Below are positions 49,636 to 62,020 of a stretch of 64,000 nt of DNA, in pieces. The stretch lies in the NCBI GenBank assembly GCA_033439295.1, contig JAVTLE010000014.1:3100001-3164000 (forward strand), in the 5' to 3' direction. Both the position numbers and the translations under genes were made by a program. The stretch is from Deuterostichococcus epilithicus. Its lineage: Eukaryota > Chlorophyta > Trebouxiophyceae > Prasiolales > Stichococcaceae. The notes under the pieces are model-generated. The model did not search any database. It worked only from the letters and a program-made list of their open reading frames with translations, and had not been told where the DNA came from. The first letter of the stretch is position 1. Each line of letters begins with the position of its first letter.

Positions 49636-52600
49636 CTACGCTAGGGCCTGCTGCTTTTTGGCGTCCAGCACCGCCTGGCAGGCTCGGTGCACCGCAGAAA
49701 AGTCGACGGCGGCGTAGCGGCCCCACACCCCGGACTTGGTCCACTTGTCCGAGGGGAAGGCGGGGCTCGCTAGCCCGTGCATCACCCTCGCCAGCGCCCT
49801 GCTCGTCAGGCCCGCTACCTGCGCCACACCCGCAGCAAAGTATCAGTAGGCAGCAGCGGCTGACACGTCATCTGCAATGGCCAGCACCTTGCACTGCGCA
49901 CGTGTGGAAATGCAGCAGCATGGGGAACACCCTGGGTCGGCAAGCAGGCTGACAGAGTCTGGTGTCAGGATGAGCGCATTGACTGAAGGCCCGGCAAGGC
50001 ATGGGCCGCGAGATGGAGATGGTCGGGTGCAGGTCGGCAGAGTGGGCACCTGGCCACTGCGCCGCGCGTAGGCCAGCAGCTCGCGGCAGTCCAGCGCCAG
50101 TGACGGATGGCCCGCCTTCAGCGGCAGCCCCGCCAGGTCCACCTCCTGGCTGGCGGCAGCGTCTGGTGCCGCGGTCACGTCAGGGGGTGACACTGCCGTG
50201 GCTGCACAGGCCGCTGTGATCAACTCGGGAGCAGCAGCCGACGCCGCTTGTGGGGCCTGCGGCGGCGTCTCGCGGCCCGCGGCGATCTCAGCGCCGTCGT
50301 TATGGGGCGGCAAGGCCGTCGTGGGTGCTGCCGCAGACACGGCGGCAGGCTGCTCGAAGTAAGCAGCGATGTCGGAGCGCAGGCGGGCCTCTTGCCGCTC
50401 CGTTGCCTGGCCAGCTTTGGCAGCGGTAGCAAAGATGCGGTACGCCGTGTCCAGCCGCGCCAGCTGCGCCCGGCCGGCGGCCGCCGTGCGCGCCGCCAGC
50501 GAGTCCGCCAGCGCCGGGATGTCCTCGGGCGCCCGCAGCACCTGTCGCCACAGCATGGGGGCAATCGGGCCGCAAGACGAGGCGACTGTGCCACGGAGCA
50601 GCACTGGCTTGCAGATCACTGGCAGGCTCCGGCACCTCCGCCAGAAAAAGCTGGCACCCGCGGCGCCCGCAGCGCTGTCCGGCGGCGTCAGGACCGCCCA
50701 ATGTTCGCAGGGGGAGGCACAGGTACGGCAACAGGGTACAAGGCGTGGGACACGGGGCACGAGCATGCATGGCGCAGGCCGCCGCCTGCAAGGCCGGCAG
50801 AGGGCTCCCGGCAGCCGCACCTCGAAGCAGAGCGCGGAGTCGCGAGACACCTCAAAGCGCAGCTCCAGCCCCGACGCCAGCTCCTGCAGCTCCCGCATCA
50901 CCTGCGAGAAGTCTCACAAACTGCTTACCGGGTGGTGCGGCGGCGCGCAGCCTGCGGGCACGCGGTTGTTCCTTCCAACAAAGCGGACGCCATCCATTAC
51001 GGTACAACAACTTTGCCAGTCGCCTCTAGGAAGCGGCGGTCACCGGACAACATTGCATGCCAGGGTTCAGCAACTGCAACGAGGGGCCGTACCTGGTACG
51101 GCGGCGCGTCGGCAGCGGCGACCAGGTCGGCCGTGGTGGCCCTGTAGCAGCCGTTGCGCGGCTTCTTCGCGGCCGCCAGCAGGGCGGCCACCGCCGGGTG
51201 GCGGTCCGCCAGCAGCTGCGCGTCGGTGTTGTAGAACGCTGCCTGCACGCTGGTGCCCGTGCTCGAAAGCACGTGCAGGTAGGGATCGTCCTCCGCCTGT
51301 GCAGGGGAGCAGGGTAGGCGGCTTCAGACATGGGTTTCTGCACCTCGAGCTCGGGCGCCTGACCTCCGCAGAGGTTGCAGCCGTCATGCCGGCAGCGGCC
51401 TCGAGGCCAAGCACCATGAGTGTGCTGGATGGTGAAGGATCGCAGGGCGCCGCACCTGCAGCATGCTCCCACAAGATGGTGCAGGTCGGCACAGGCATCC
51501 TCAACCCAAAGCCCCGGAAGTTTGACAGTGTTTGCCGGGGCAGCGCAAGGAGCGCAGACTGCCGCGGTGGTTCCAGCAATGCATCCTGGCCAGCAGGGTC
51601 CCACCTCCAGGTAGCTGAGCAGCGTTTCCATGACCTCCTGCCGCATGTCCAGGCTGGCCGCCAGCGCGTTCGCCGACAGGACCCGATAGCGGCAGGGCGC
51701 TCCGGCGTCCGCGGTGCTGCCCTGCACGCCCACCGAAACTGCGGGTTTGACGCGGCCAGGTGCAGGCGTCGGCGACGAGAAGACGGGCTGCCTGTTGGAA
51801 CAGTGGGCGATTCTGCGGCCGCTTGCCGGCTGACGATCTCGGCCTTCAAAGTGTCCAGGCGCACGCGGCGATGCCAGCGGCAGTGCCGGCGGCGGCCTCG
51901 AGCTGCACATGATGCTGCACATGATCGGGAGATGGGCGCACGTCCGCGGGCGGCTCGCCGAAGGCGGCGCGCAGGAAGGCTGCGACGCCGGGGGCGTCGA
52001 TGCCGTCGGAGTGCGCCAGGGAGCGCAGCCGAAGGAAGTCCGCGTCGTCCAGGAACAGGTGGCAGGAGGCCGGCCCGCCATCGCGCCCTGCCCGCCCCAC
52101 CTGCGCCCGCCACAGTCGTGGCGCTGAGGACGGCTGCCCGTCCGCAGGGAGGCCCAGCAACGGGCGGCAGGAGGCCAGCCCGCAGGCGCGCTGCCGGTTC
52201 CGCTGCACGGGCGGGGGGTCTGTTTCCTCCTCTTGAGGGGCAGGGCCCCGACAGGGGGAGGGGAAGGGTTCAGGGAGCGCACGTGCTGGACGTACTCCTC
52301 GGGGCTGCGCGGCATGGCGGCATGCACCACCGCACGCACGGAGCGCGCGTCCAGCCCCATGCCGAAGGCCACGGTGGCGACCACCACCCGCAGCTTGCCG
52401 GAGCAGAAGGCCTCCTGCACCGCCTCCCGCTCCTGCGCGGCGCAGGCTGGACGGTGTTTCGGGAGCTGTCCGGAATCGACCGGCATTGGATGCAGGGCCT
52501 TGCTCTGCTCGACGCCACAGGGGGGCGACCGCCGCGCATTGCATGCATGAGCAGCGCCGGTCGCAGGCCAGCTTGGCTGATGGCGCAGCAGGGTGCGGCA

Positions 52601-55600
52601 GCTTGCTTCCAGCAGCTTGGCCGTCCCGCGCGTGTCAGGACCCGACTGGCGCCCGTGCTCGCCGGGCTTGCTCCGCAGCTCTGCATCTCGGATGCTTCGT
52701 GCAATGCCGAAACGCCCGCTGACAAGTGATGCCAGTGCGCGCCTGCATGGGCTTGCCGGCGTGGTAGGCGGCTGCGACGACGCCGCGCGTGGACAGGAAG
52801 CCGGCCACCTCGGAGCACTGCGCCTGGTAGGTACAGTACACGATGACTGACGCCGCGTCCGCCAGCTGCCCTCCCGCCTGTAGCATGCGCAACAGCGCGC
52901 ACCGTGTTGCGCCGCCCTCGCTGCCTGTGCCCAAGTGCCAATGTCGGTTGACGTTATGGAAACGATGAGGCTCCTGCCGAGTTGCATTGTCACCTGCACA
53001 CGCTTGCGTGCAAGATCCAGCTCCTGCATGCCTGCAGAAGGCACATAATAGCCGGGCCCTGTGCACTGGTGGCCTGCCCTGCCGCAACACACACCAGGCC
53101 AATGCCGGCGCCGTTGGCCCGCCACAGAGGCTGCGTGCGAGGCGCACCGCCGTTCTGGTGCGTGACCGCCAGGCGCAGGTTGGGCCGCAGGCTGTCGTCC
53201 CGCACGATGTCGCCCGTCTCGATGCCCAGCACGGCGGCGATCTCCGCGGCCGTGGTGGCCGTCGCTGTCGCCGTCAGCGCCAGCAGCGCCTTTGCCCGGA
53301 CCGACGTCCGCAGCATGTGGCCCAGCCTGCACGGGGTCCCAGGACCATTGCGCCTGAAGCTGCAAACCGAGGCATGGGCACCGGCTGCTGCCGCGACGCG
53401 GGCGTAGAAGCTGGACGAGGGGCACAGCAGGTGCGGTCGCACCTGGTGCACACCGCATGCTCACACTGTTCAAGGTGATGTGGTGGCGGGAAACGCACCG
53501 GAAGTAGGCCGACCGGAAGTTGTGGCCCCACTCGGCGACGCAGTGCGCCTCGTCAACGGCGATGAGCGGCAGCGGCAGCAGCGGCGCCAGCGCCTCCCGC
53601 AGCGCCGCGCTGTGCAGCCGCTCCGGAGCCACCAGCAGCACGCGCAGCTTGCCTGCCTGCACGCATGATTTTCGACATCGAGATGAGCGCATTGCGTCCT
53701 GCTGCCGGAGTACAGTCTCATTGCGGAGAGACGCAGGAGTGCGCTGTGCTGCGCACATGCCGCCTGCGATGCTTTGGACATGGCCACGAATGGGGCTGCT
53801 CCGACCTGGTGCGATGTCCAGGCCCCCAGCCTCTTGAGGCGTCACTCGGTGTCCGAGCAGCACAGTGCAGGTGCCAGCGGGGTGTGGCTCAGCAAATGAG
53901 CATGGGAGAGCACGCGTCGTGGGTCCTCATTGCAGGGCACTGTTTGGATCAGTGCATCCTGTGGAGACACGGCGAGCAGGTGCGGTGGGCTCAAAGCTGG
54001 CTCGGACACTGCTCGTGTTGGAGGGGGCACCTTGAGATCCTCGAGCACTTGGCGAGCCTCAGGGCGCGGCTGGCTGCCGCACAGCATGGCGGCCGGCAGC
54101 CCGGGGGGCAGGTGCGCCAGCTGGTCCCGCATCAGCGCCAGCAGCGGCGACACCACCAGCACGGTACCGCCCGCCACCACCGCCGGCAGCTGGTAGCACA
54201 GTGACTTGCCCGCGCCTGCGCGGTGCGCATCGGCAGTGTCCATACGTCAGTGCATCGGGCGGCCTGACAGCGCTTTCACACACCCCACAAACCTTCTCCG
54301 AGCTGCAAGGAGCTGCTCGACGAGCTCGAGCCGGACGGCGCCCGCAGCGCCGCAGCTGTGTGCGCAAGTTCAGCGCAGCGTCGAAGCGCCCCGGCATCAG
54401 AGCAGCCAGCGGTTCAAGCATGCGGCGTGTGGCACTGCGCCGGGGGCGCAGCCCACCCGTGGGCATGATGGCGAGGGTGGAGCGGCCGCGCAGCACGGCC
54501 TGCACCACGGCCGCCTGGGCGCCGCGGAAGCCCGGGAAACCGAACACGTTGCGCACCACCTCCTGCAACCCCTCCTCCGCCGGGTCCGCAGCCAGCGCCT
54601 ACGACACATGGAATGCCAGCATGTAGGTTTCTGCGACACACAGCTCCAAGTGATACAGCACCCTGACGACAAGGCCAGCGCAGGTCGCTGCCCGGCCTGC
54701 TTCAAGGCTCAGCACGGAGTGCGAGCCGCAACTGCCATCGGGAGCGGTGCTGCAGCCTGCAGCGGCGGAGGCCACCCCTCTGCATGTGACGCGTACGTGT
54801 CCGGGTGCCTCACCTCGTAGCCGCCCCTCGGCGCCCACATGTCGCCGGCAGGCCGGATGTTGACCGGCCGGGCCGCGGCTGCGGCGGCCGAACGGGCGGT
54901 CCTGCGAGCCTGCACCTCGCCCTCTGCGCCATCGGCCTGCAGCGGCACTCTGAGACTTGGACTGCGGCCCAAAGCATACAACTGCGCATCAAACCTTGTG
55001 GCGGCGTAGGTCAATGGATACTCACGCCGGCGCTGGTGCTTTGCACTGCTCAGATGGGCCAGGTAGGGTGTGCGCACCTCGAGCCCCTTGCATTCGGCGG
55101 CCCAGTGGCCGGTGCCGCCGCACTTGAAGCAGCGCTGGGAGCGCGCCCCCTCGCACCCCTCCAGGTAGTCCGCGCCCTCGCCCGCCTGCTTCATGAAGCT
55201 GCACCGCAGGCGGCAACTCGGTCAAAGGAGCCGCTAAAGAGCACCGCACATCTCTCAAAGCTGCCGCGCGTGTCCACCCACCTTTCAGCACCTGCTGACC
55301 TCAGTGCGTAGGCGAGCACTGAACTCGGCATCTGCTGCAGCAACACATTACGGGAGGCTGCTACGATGCAGCTCGAGCCCAATGCATCCAGGTGCTGATT
55401 GGTCGGCTCCAGCGCGCACCCGCCGTCGCCTCGCCCGCCAAACCTGCTGGGGCCCTTGCGCCGGCTGGTGCCGCCCGACTTGGACTGGAAGCTGAAGCGG
55501 CCGCCGCCCTGCAGCACACACGCACGAGATCAGCCATCTCAGCTGTCAAGTGCGCTGAGCACAGGCGCACGACCCGTCTTGGCCTCATCATCATGGTTTC

Positions 55601-57640
55601 ATACGCCGCGTGCATGAGATCCTTGCGCTTGGACGTCATTTGCATACCTTCATGTTGATGCGGACAAAGTTCTGCCGGTGGCCGCCTGCCGCAGCCTTGG
55701 ACGCCATGCGCGGCTTGCCGTTAGCGGCAATGCCTGTCCATGCCGGCTCGGTTGCCCTGCGCTTGGCCGCCGGTCGGCTATCTGCCCTCGCCCCCCCTTC
55801 CGGCTGGCCAGCCGCGCTCAGAGAGGCTGCAGCAGTGCCGCTTGCTGCTCGCTTCCTGGTCCTGCAGAGATACAGGAGAGGACGCCATCAAGATCATAAA
55901 TGGCAGCCCTGTTAGTCCACGTAATGCACGCTCCTGCAACTGTCAACCCCTACGATTGTCTAAGGCTATCGAAGCATGCTCTCGAACAGCAAGGGAGGCT
56001 TGGTTCCCCTTCAGCAGAGCCTCACCCAGACTTCTGCGGCGCAGCGGCAGGCTTCCGCTTGGCCTTTGCGGCCTTTGCCGCTGTGGCGCTGTCAGCGGCT
56101 GCCCAGCGGCGCTTCGGCCGCGGAGACGGCTCCTCGGCCTCGGCGCCACTATCGTCGCCGCTGCTGGCGGCGGCCGCCCCCTGCCTCAGGGCCTGCTCCG
56201 TGTCGCTGCAGCTGGATTCGCCAGAGTCGCCGCTGCTGAACTCCAGGGTCATTTTCTGCAACCGCCGCCGCTGGGGCCGCTGCCGCAATGGCGGCAGCGG
56301 CGCGGTGCCTGCAGCCGGCGCGTCGCCCCCGGTGGCTGCAGCAGCACCGGCGGCGGTGGCTGCGCTAGACGCCGGCTGGTGCGACTTTCTGGCGGCTGGC
56401 TTTCGCGCTGCAGGCTGCCTTCGCACCGGTGGCTTGCGGGCAGGCGCTGCCGCCATGGCCGGCGGTGCGGGGGTCGCAGCTGCATCCACAGCCAGCGTGA
56501 CCGGTTGCTGCCGAGGCCTCGGCGTAGTGTCTGCTGTGACTGCCATTGCAGGAGGAGGCGATGTATATGTCGTCTGTGTAACAGACGCCACTGAGGCATG
56601 TGGTCCGTCGGCCCAATGCTGCACGCGGCCACTCGGCTTTGCGAAAGGCCTGGCGGACGAGGCTGCGGGTGGGTCTGGGCTGACCCTACAGGCTAACCCT
56701 GTTGGCGGCCTCCTGTCAGCATCTGCCATCGTGAAGCCTGAGTCTGCTGCCTGCCACGCCAGCGTCGGCGAGCGGCTGCGGCTGCTGCCAGGCTCCGCCG
56801 CGGGCGCGCTCCCCCTTGCAGCGAGCACATGTGGCAAAGCGCAGCCCGGCTGGACCACAGCCAGGGCTCTCCTGCCGTGGCGTTGGCCTGCGGCATCTGT
56901 GCTCAGGCCAATGGTTCTGCTGGCACTGGCGTGAAGTTGGGGACTCTCAGTCGCAGCGGGCTTTGCTGTGGCAGGCGGCATCCCTGGGGCAGGCCACCCG
57001 GCGCCAATAAAACCGAGGTGTGCAGGCGCCGCCAGCGCCGGCGCCAGCAGCGCAGGCGCCACCTGGGAACATCACATGTGGCGATTGTCATTCGCCATGT
57101 CTAGATCGACACCACTCCTGCGCCTGTATGCAGCTTGTGCACTGTCGCACCCGTTTCAGATGTATTGCTGCATAGGCATCAGGGATACACCTGGCTGGCT
57201 GTGCTGGTGACGGCGCCTGATGTGTCGTCACGCTGCTGTGGAAGGTCAACTGCCTGCGAGCTCCTCTGAGCGCAATTCCTCTTCTGGTCATCACGCCGTG
57301 ATGCACCTGCGCACAAGGCGACGGGAGATGGCGACGCGAGCCGTGCTGAGCTGGGGCAATCGACAGCAAGGGCCACGGCGCTCGTTGACTCTAAACATAC
57401 GGTGCAATCACCTGCGCCGCTCCCCTTGCCTGCGGCACCCCGGCTCCTGCTGCGGAAGAGGTTGCCCTTGCCTCCGGCCTGATCCTGGGCCCCTCCTGCA
57501 AGTTGAATTGGGCGTGCCTCAGGCGTATGGTGTGTCGCCATCATGCGCCTGCACGGCTTGCAACCACGATTGCGCAAGTCACCTGCGTCTCGAGGCTGCC
57601 CCGCCAGCAGCGCTGCCCCCAGGAAGTGTGCGTCTTCCAT
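49636..57640 (-). CDS. RECQL4: RecQL4-type ATP-dependent DNA helicase with CCHC zinc knuckle
   Basis: 3'-5' DNA helicase of genome maintenance and replication. Exons resolved in transcript order: 57583-57640, 57412-57495, 57307-57350, 56026-57062, 55648-55861, 55420-55508, 55078-55198, 54814-54936, 54457-54598, 54031-54215, 53499-53656, 53148-53326, 52994-53031, 52743-52877, 52283-52432, 51942-52100, 51605-51721 and 51093-51296. Further exons lie near 50820-50910, 50040-50560 and 49636-49820. The N-terminus is a disordered Ala/Pro-rich region ending NFVRINMK, then a zinc knuckle [14 protein letters not shown], both features of RECQL4. Helicase motifs: [55 protein letters not shown]. The C-terminal [13 protein letters not shown] and [12 protein letters not shown] fit the RecQL4 group (plant RecQ5). 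I did not find the Sld2-like N-terminal block. The start at 57640 is the first ATG that chains in phase; upstream exons are possible. Confidence 0.85.
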
Positions 57641-58265
57641 GCGAGCAGCTGCAGAATCTTCGTCAAGATAGCGATTCTGTATGCGCCTGATCAGGCCGCA
57701 GCAGCATCAGCACACACGTCCCGGAGAGGTGCTGGTACTGCAGCTGCAGCTGCGGTGCAAGCACCCCAAGAACACGCCGCTCAACAAGCGCCGCTGCCCT
57801 TTCCGAAACCAAGTGCAGCACGTGCATGTGAGCCCGCCTAAGGATACACCAAATTGCAGTGGGCAGGTACAATCTGTTCCGCGCACGTTTGAACAAAATT
57901 TGAATCGGGTTTAGGCCGGCCATGGGCGGCAAAGGTTTGAACCGCTGGATGCGGCATCAATTGTTGTATCTTGCTGTGAGCCATCCGTATCAGCCGGCAG
58001 CGCGTGCTTCTGCATGTGCTTGTTACATCGTCCAGTGCCACTGGCAGACTGCGGCACTTGACTTCCGGTACTGTGCACATCTATCGAGCATCGATTGCAA
58101 ATCCTCAGGATCTGGAATTTAGTTTGATCATCGGGCCATGAGGCGAGCTCCCTGATGCGCGTGCAGCGCTTGCAGTCCAGTCCAGGCCCCTCGCTGACAG
58201 CGTCGCCGCCGGCGCGCGGCCGCAGCCGGCTGCCCCGGCAGCATCAGACTGACTTGCACCCTGGA
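57641..58265. promoter_or_regulatory. Divergent region (RecQL4 / PRPP synthetase)
   Basis: Between the start codons of two genes transcribed apart. Small open frames exist on both strands but none joins either gene convincingly. An in-frame ATG at 58155 could extend the PRPP synthetase by 37 residues. Confidence 0.4.
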
Positions 58266-60459
58266 ATGGCAACAATCACGTCCGCCAGCATCCGGATGCC
58301 AGCAAATCGACAGGTCAACGTGGTGGAAGACTTCCGAATCAGTGGACCCAACATAGATCTGCATGTGCTCCCGGACAACCTTAAGAAGGACTGCGTGTTG
58401 TTCTACTGCTCGGAGACGGCGCCGCTTGCGAAAAAAATCGCTGCAGCCAGCGAGGGCAAGGTTGAGCTGGGCGACATCAGCTGGAAGTGAGTCATCGCAT
58501 GCGCTGCGGCTGCACGATGCACCGGCAGCTTTTGGCATGCGTCACCAAGGCCGCAGAGTGGCGCTGCGAGAAGTGTTGACGTGCATGAAGTCGCCGAGTG
58601 GTTGCCTTCTCGTATGCAGGAACTTCGCCGACGGGTTTCCGAACCTGTTCGTAAAGGATGCCACCCGCATCCGTAACCGGCACGTGGCATTTCTGGCGTC
58701 CTTCCACAACCCGGGCACGATCTTCGAGCAGATCTCAGTCATTTACCAGCTGCCGCGCATGTTCTGCGGCTCCTTCACCCTGGTGCTGCCCTACTTCCCG
58801 ACCGGCACAGCGGAGCGGGTGCGCGTCAGTTCTGTTCCTGCCGGCAAATGCCAGCAGTTGCTCTTACTCAGCTCCATCTCGATGCGCCTGTGCACCCCCG
58901 ATGTGATTTTCTGGCGCTTCATCTGCTGGACTTACAGGAGGTGCATGCCGCAGAGTCCATGCGACCCGCCAGAACATCCATCCGAACGTGTGCAGGTGGA
59001 GGCGGAGGGCGATGTGGCGACAGCGTTCACACTGGCCCGCATCCTGTCGAACATCCCGCTGTCAAGGGGCGGCCCCACCAGCGTGGTCATCTTCGACATC
59101 CATGCCCTGCAGGTCTGCTCCTCCTCTAGCTGAGATTTGCAACACCCACTCGGTCATGATCATATCCTTCCAACCGGCGCCGGTGGCTCAGTGTGAGTCG
59201 TGGCACAGCCTCAAGTCCCGGCCGACTGCTGGCAGCATTGCACAGCGGATCCCATCAGCACACCTCCGACCCATGCGTTTCTGCTGCTGCAGGAGCGCTT
59301 CTACTTTGGTGACACGGTCCTGCCGCTGTTCGAGAGCGGCATCCCGCTGCTGCGGGAGCGGCTCAAGCAGCTACCAGACGCGGACAACGTCTGCATTGCG
59401 TACCCGGACGAGGGCGCCTGGAAGCGCTTCAAGTACCAATTCGGCGACTACCAGGAGGTGTGGTCCTGCGTCGTAATGTCTCTCGCACTTGCGCAGCCTT
59501 TCTGTCAGGGGTCGCCTCTCATGGCAGGGGCGTCGGCAGTCTGTATCATGGGAGCATTGCTGCAGACCACTTGGCGTGAAATGGCTTACACCTGCATCTG
59601 GCCAACCCGAGAGGCCTCGTCTTTGCATTGCCAGGTGCTGCCTTGCGGCAGTCCACAGCTCAACCCCTGCTGCAACTGGAGCACGTGCTTGACGCGTATC
59701 TCTGTGCGACACCGCCAGGTAATCTGCACCAAGGTGCGGGACGGCGACAAGCGGATAGTGCGGCTCAAGGAAGGCGAGCCGAAGGGCAAGCACGTGGTCA
59801 TCGTTGACGACCTGGTGCAGTCCGGCGGCACACTCATCGAGTGCCAGAAGTTGCTTGCCTCCCAGGTGCCGTCCCCGCGCTCCTGCCCCTGGCTTGTACG
59901 CCGCCCTGTTCGACGGCTGCGGCTCCAATTGGCTTCTCATGCTGCTCGCTGCCTCGACAGCCATCGTCTAGAGACTGCATCCCCTGCAGCAGTGGCTGCT
60001 GTTGCATGCTGCCCACAGCAAGCAGTGGACGTTCTGCATCTGCACACGCAGAGCACAATGCAGGGTCCATCAGCCCACCCTGGTGTTGGCGAGCTTGGAA
60101 AGTTTTGACATTTATGCGCAACATGCAGGGCGCGGCGCATGTCAGCGCGTACGTGACGCACGGCGTGTTCCCCAACGCCACCTGGAAGCGCTTCTCGCCA
60201 CAGGGCAATGGCTCCTCAGCAGACGGATTTAAATTCTTCTGGATCACAGACTCCTGTGCCAACACCGCGAACTCGCTTCAGAATCAGGCGCCTTTCGAGG
60301 TGCTTCCCAATACCATCTGCGCAGCCTCGTCGTGGCTTTGACTTCTACTTCCTTCGGAAGCATCTTGTAGCCGCGAGCTCAATGATCAGACAACCATTTG
60401 TGCCCGTGCTGCAGGTGTTGTCATTGGCGGAGCCCATAGCCGCTGCCCTGCAGATCTGA
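58266..60459 (+). CDS. PRS4: Ribose-phosphate pyrophosphokinase 4 (plant class II type)
   Basis: Makes phosphoribosyl pyrophosphate from ribose-5-phosphate and ATP for nucleotide, His and Trp synthesis. Exons 58266-58486, 58620-58818, 58996-59112, 59293-59457, 59719-59865, 60129-60299 and 60415-60459 give 354 residues, in phase throughout; an upstream in-frame ATG at 58155 would give 391. Signature segments are [33 protein letters not shown]-type ([20 protein letters not shown]), [45 protein letters not shown], the PRPP-binding loop [19 protein letters not shown], and [15 protein letters not shown]. These match the plant PRS3/PRS4 group, which is phosphate-independent, more than the classical class I enzymes. 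The shorter start lacks a transit peptide and predicts a cytosolic enzyme. The longer start adds an Arg/Ser/Pro-rich leader that could target plastids. Confidence 0.93.
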
Positions 60460-60798
60460 GGCAAGGGCTCGAAGGGCTAGCGTGTGCGATGCCTGGCGCT
60501 CGGCTTCGTGTCAGGGATTGTGGACCAGTTGTGCACAGACTCATCAGGGAAAGCGTCCTGGAACAATGGCGTCTAGCACGACGTAGAGTTGGAGCGCTAG
60601 TCGATCGATAAGACAGAAGTCATAAGTGGAAGCTGACTGCGACGGGCAATGCAAAACGAATGCATTTCCTCTCGAAGCTAGACTACGAGCTTCATACCTA
60701 ATGAAAAACCACTGCTTTTATGATGTCATCGCTCACTGGAATGTGTCAGGTCGTTAGCAGCGCTGATTGCGACCTCATATGGGGGCGCTGTCAGTTTC
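60460..60798. other. Convergent 3' intergenic region
   Basis: 339 bp between the PRPP synthetase stop (+) and the MAPEG stop (-). No gene is seen. Confidence 0.4.
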
Positions 60799-62020
60799 TC
60801 AAGCCCGCACAATCGAAAAGCCCAACCACGCCAGGAAGCCGATGACAGCCAGCTGCGTCAAATTTGCGATCATCGATCCTGCAGAAGCCAAATTGGGCAT
60901 CAGCGCAATGTGATCATTTGCAACACCATTGCCTTGTATGTCGGACAGGTATTCGTGCAAACACAAGCACCTGGCAGGCGTTTCGAGGGGTCCCCGCTGC
61001 TGTAGCCCACCATGTACACGATCCGACCTGCTTGGGCATCAGGGCATGTTCAACGGATAATTATACAGGTGTTCAGAACTCAGGCTACGGCCCTGCAGGC
61101 ACAGCAGCAACTCACTCACCCACTGCCCAGAAGGCGCCAATCGCTGCTGCTGTGACCGGATAGACCTATCGAGTGTCACAGCCGCAGGTTAGATGTGTGC
61201 TTTGAGCTGCACGGGCATGTCAGTCAAGGAGACGAGTTCTGGGATGGTGTCCCGCCATTTGCAGTGCATCATGCAATCGCCTGCTGGTGAGCCATGCCAA
61301 ACACACCTGTGCGATGAGCAGCTGCATGACGAGCAGCAGGGGGAGCGACTCCAGGGTGTTCTGATGCGCCTGGAAACACACAGCAAAAGGCCTCAGAGTC
61401 GGCACAGCCCGAATGTGTGGCCGTTTCTGCAACAGATCGGGCTGCGCACCCGTTGCGTGCAGTTGAAAGCCGCAGCCTCCTGCGTGTTCTCGTCCGAGGT
61501 CATGGCCGGATACTTCACCCCCGCCGCCTTACGTGCTGCCCCGACCTTGAAAACCATCCACTGCATCACCGCCGCGGTGAACGCCACGGACGCCATGAGG
61601 TAGCCTGCGGCCTTTAATCGTTGTTGGTTGCACTTTGCTTGTATCAGCGCCAGGCCAGTAGCCAATCCGCAGCGCCGCATCGCAGAGCCGCATCGCAGAG
61701 CCACCGCATGATGGCAAGAAAGCTGCTCGGCAAGCTCGACGTCGCGAAATGCTTGCTTGCAGAGGATTCCTGGAGTTGTGACATCCATGCTCACCATACT
61801 GAGCTGGGACGGGCGCCGCGACCGCGGCTGATGCATGCACCGTCACCAGTGAGCGAGCCCGCGGCGCTGAGGTCGGTCGAGCATTGCGATATCTAAGCTG
61901 TGTCAGGACTGGAGCACATCGTGCTGCGGAGACCTGCGAGGTGCGATGGTGCACCGCCCCACACGAGCTGTACGGGACACGGAGGGGAGGGATTGCCGAG
62001 CAGGTCGCTTGAGCGAGCAT
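60799..62020 (-). CDS. MGST3: MAPEG-family protein, microsomal glutathione S-transferase 3-like, with N-terminal extension
   Basis: Integral-membrane glutathione-dependent enzyme for lipid peroxides and xenobiotics. Exons in transcript order are 61795-62020, 61450-61604, 61307-61369, 61120-61165, 60971-61027 and 60799-60878 (208 residues, all in phase). The core shows the four-helix MAPEG layout: YGYLMASVAFTAAVMQWMVF, then FNCTQRAHQNTLESLPLLLV (the family's NxxQRAHxNxLE signature), a third helix AAAIGAFWAV, GRIVYMVGYSSGDPSKR, and a last helix LTQLAVIGFLAWLGF. A first exon of about 75 residues precedes the core. It is rich in Arg, Ala, Ser and Thr and nearly lacks acids (RARSLVTVHASAAVAAPV), so a plastid or mitochondrial transit peptide is likely. 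Classical MGST3 has no such leader, so organelle placement is inferred. Confidence 0.88.

Noticed and set aside
50369-52729. 786-codon plus-strand frame opposite RecQL4
   Set aside because: Antisense shadow of GC-rich exons with no domain content.
51026-53863. 945-codon open frame on the minus strand across the RecQ gene
   Set aside because: It strings exons and introns of RecQL4 together in mixed frames. Conserved helicase motifs need splicing, so it is not one protein.
57663-57932. Candidate Sld2-like exon upstream of RecQL4
   Set aside because: The frame lacks the expected aromatic and acidic pattern and does not chain in phase to the next exon.
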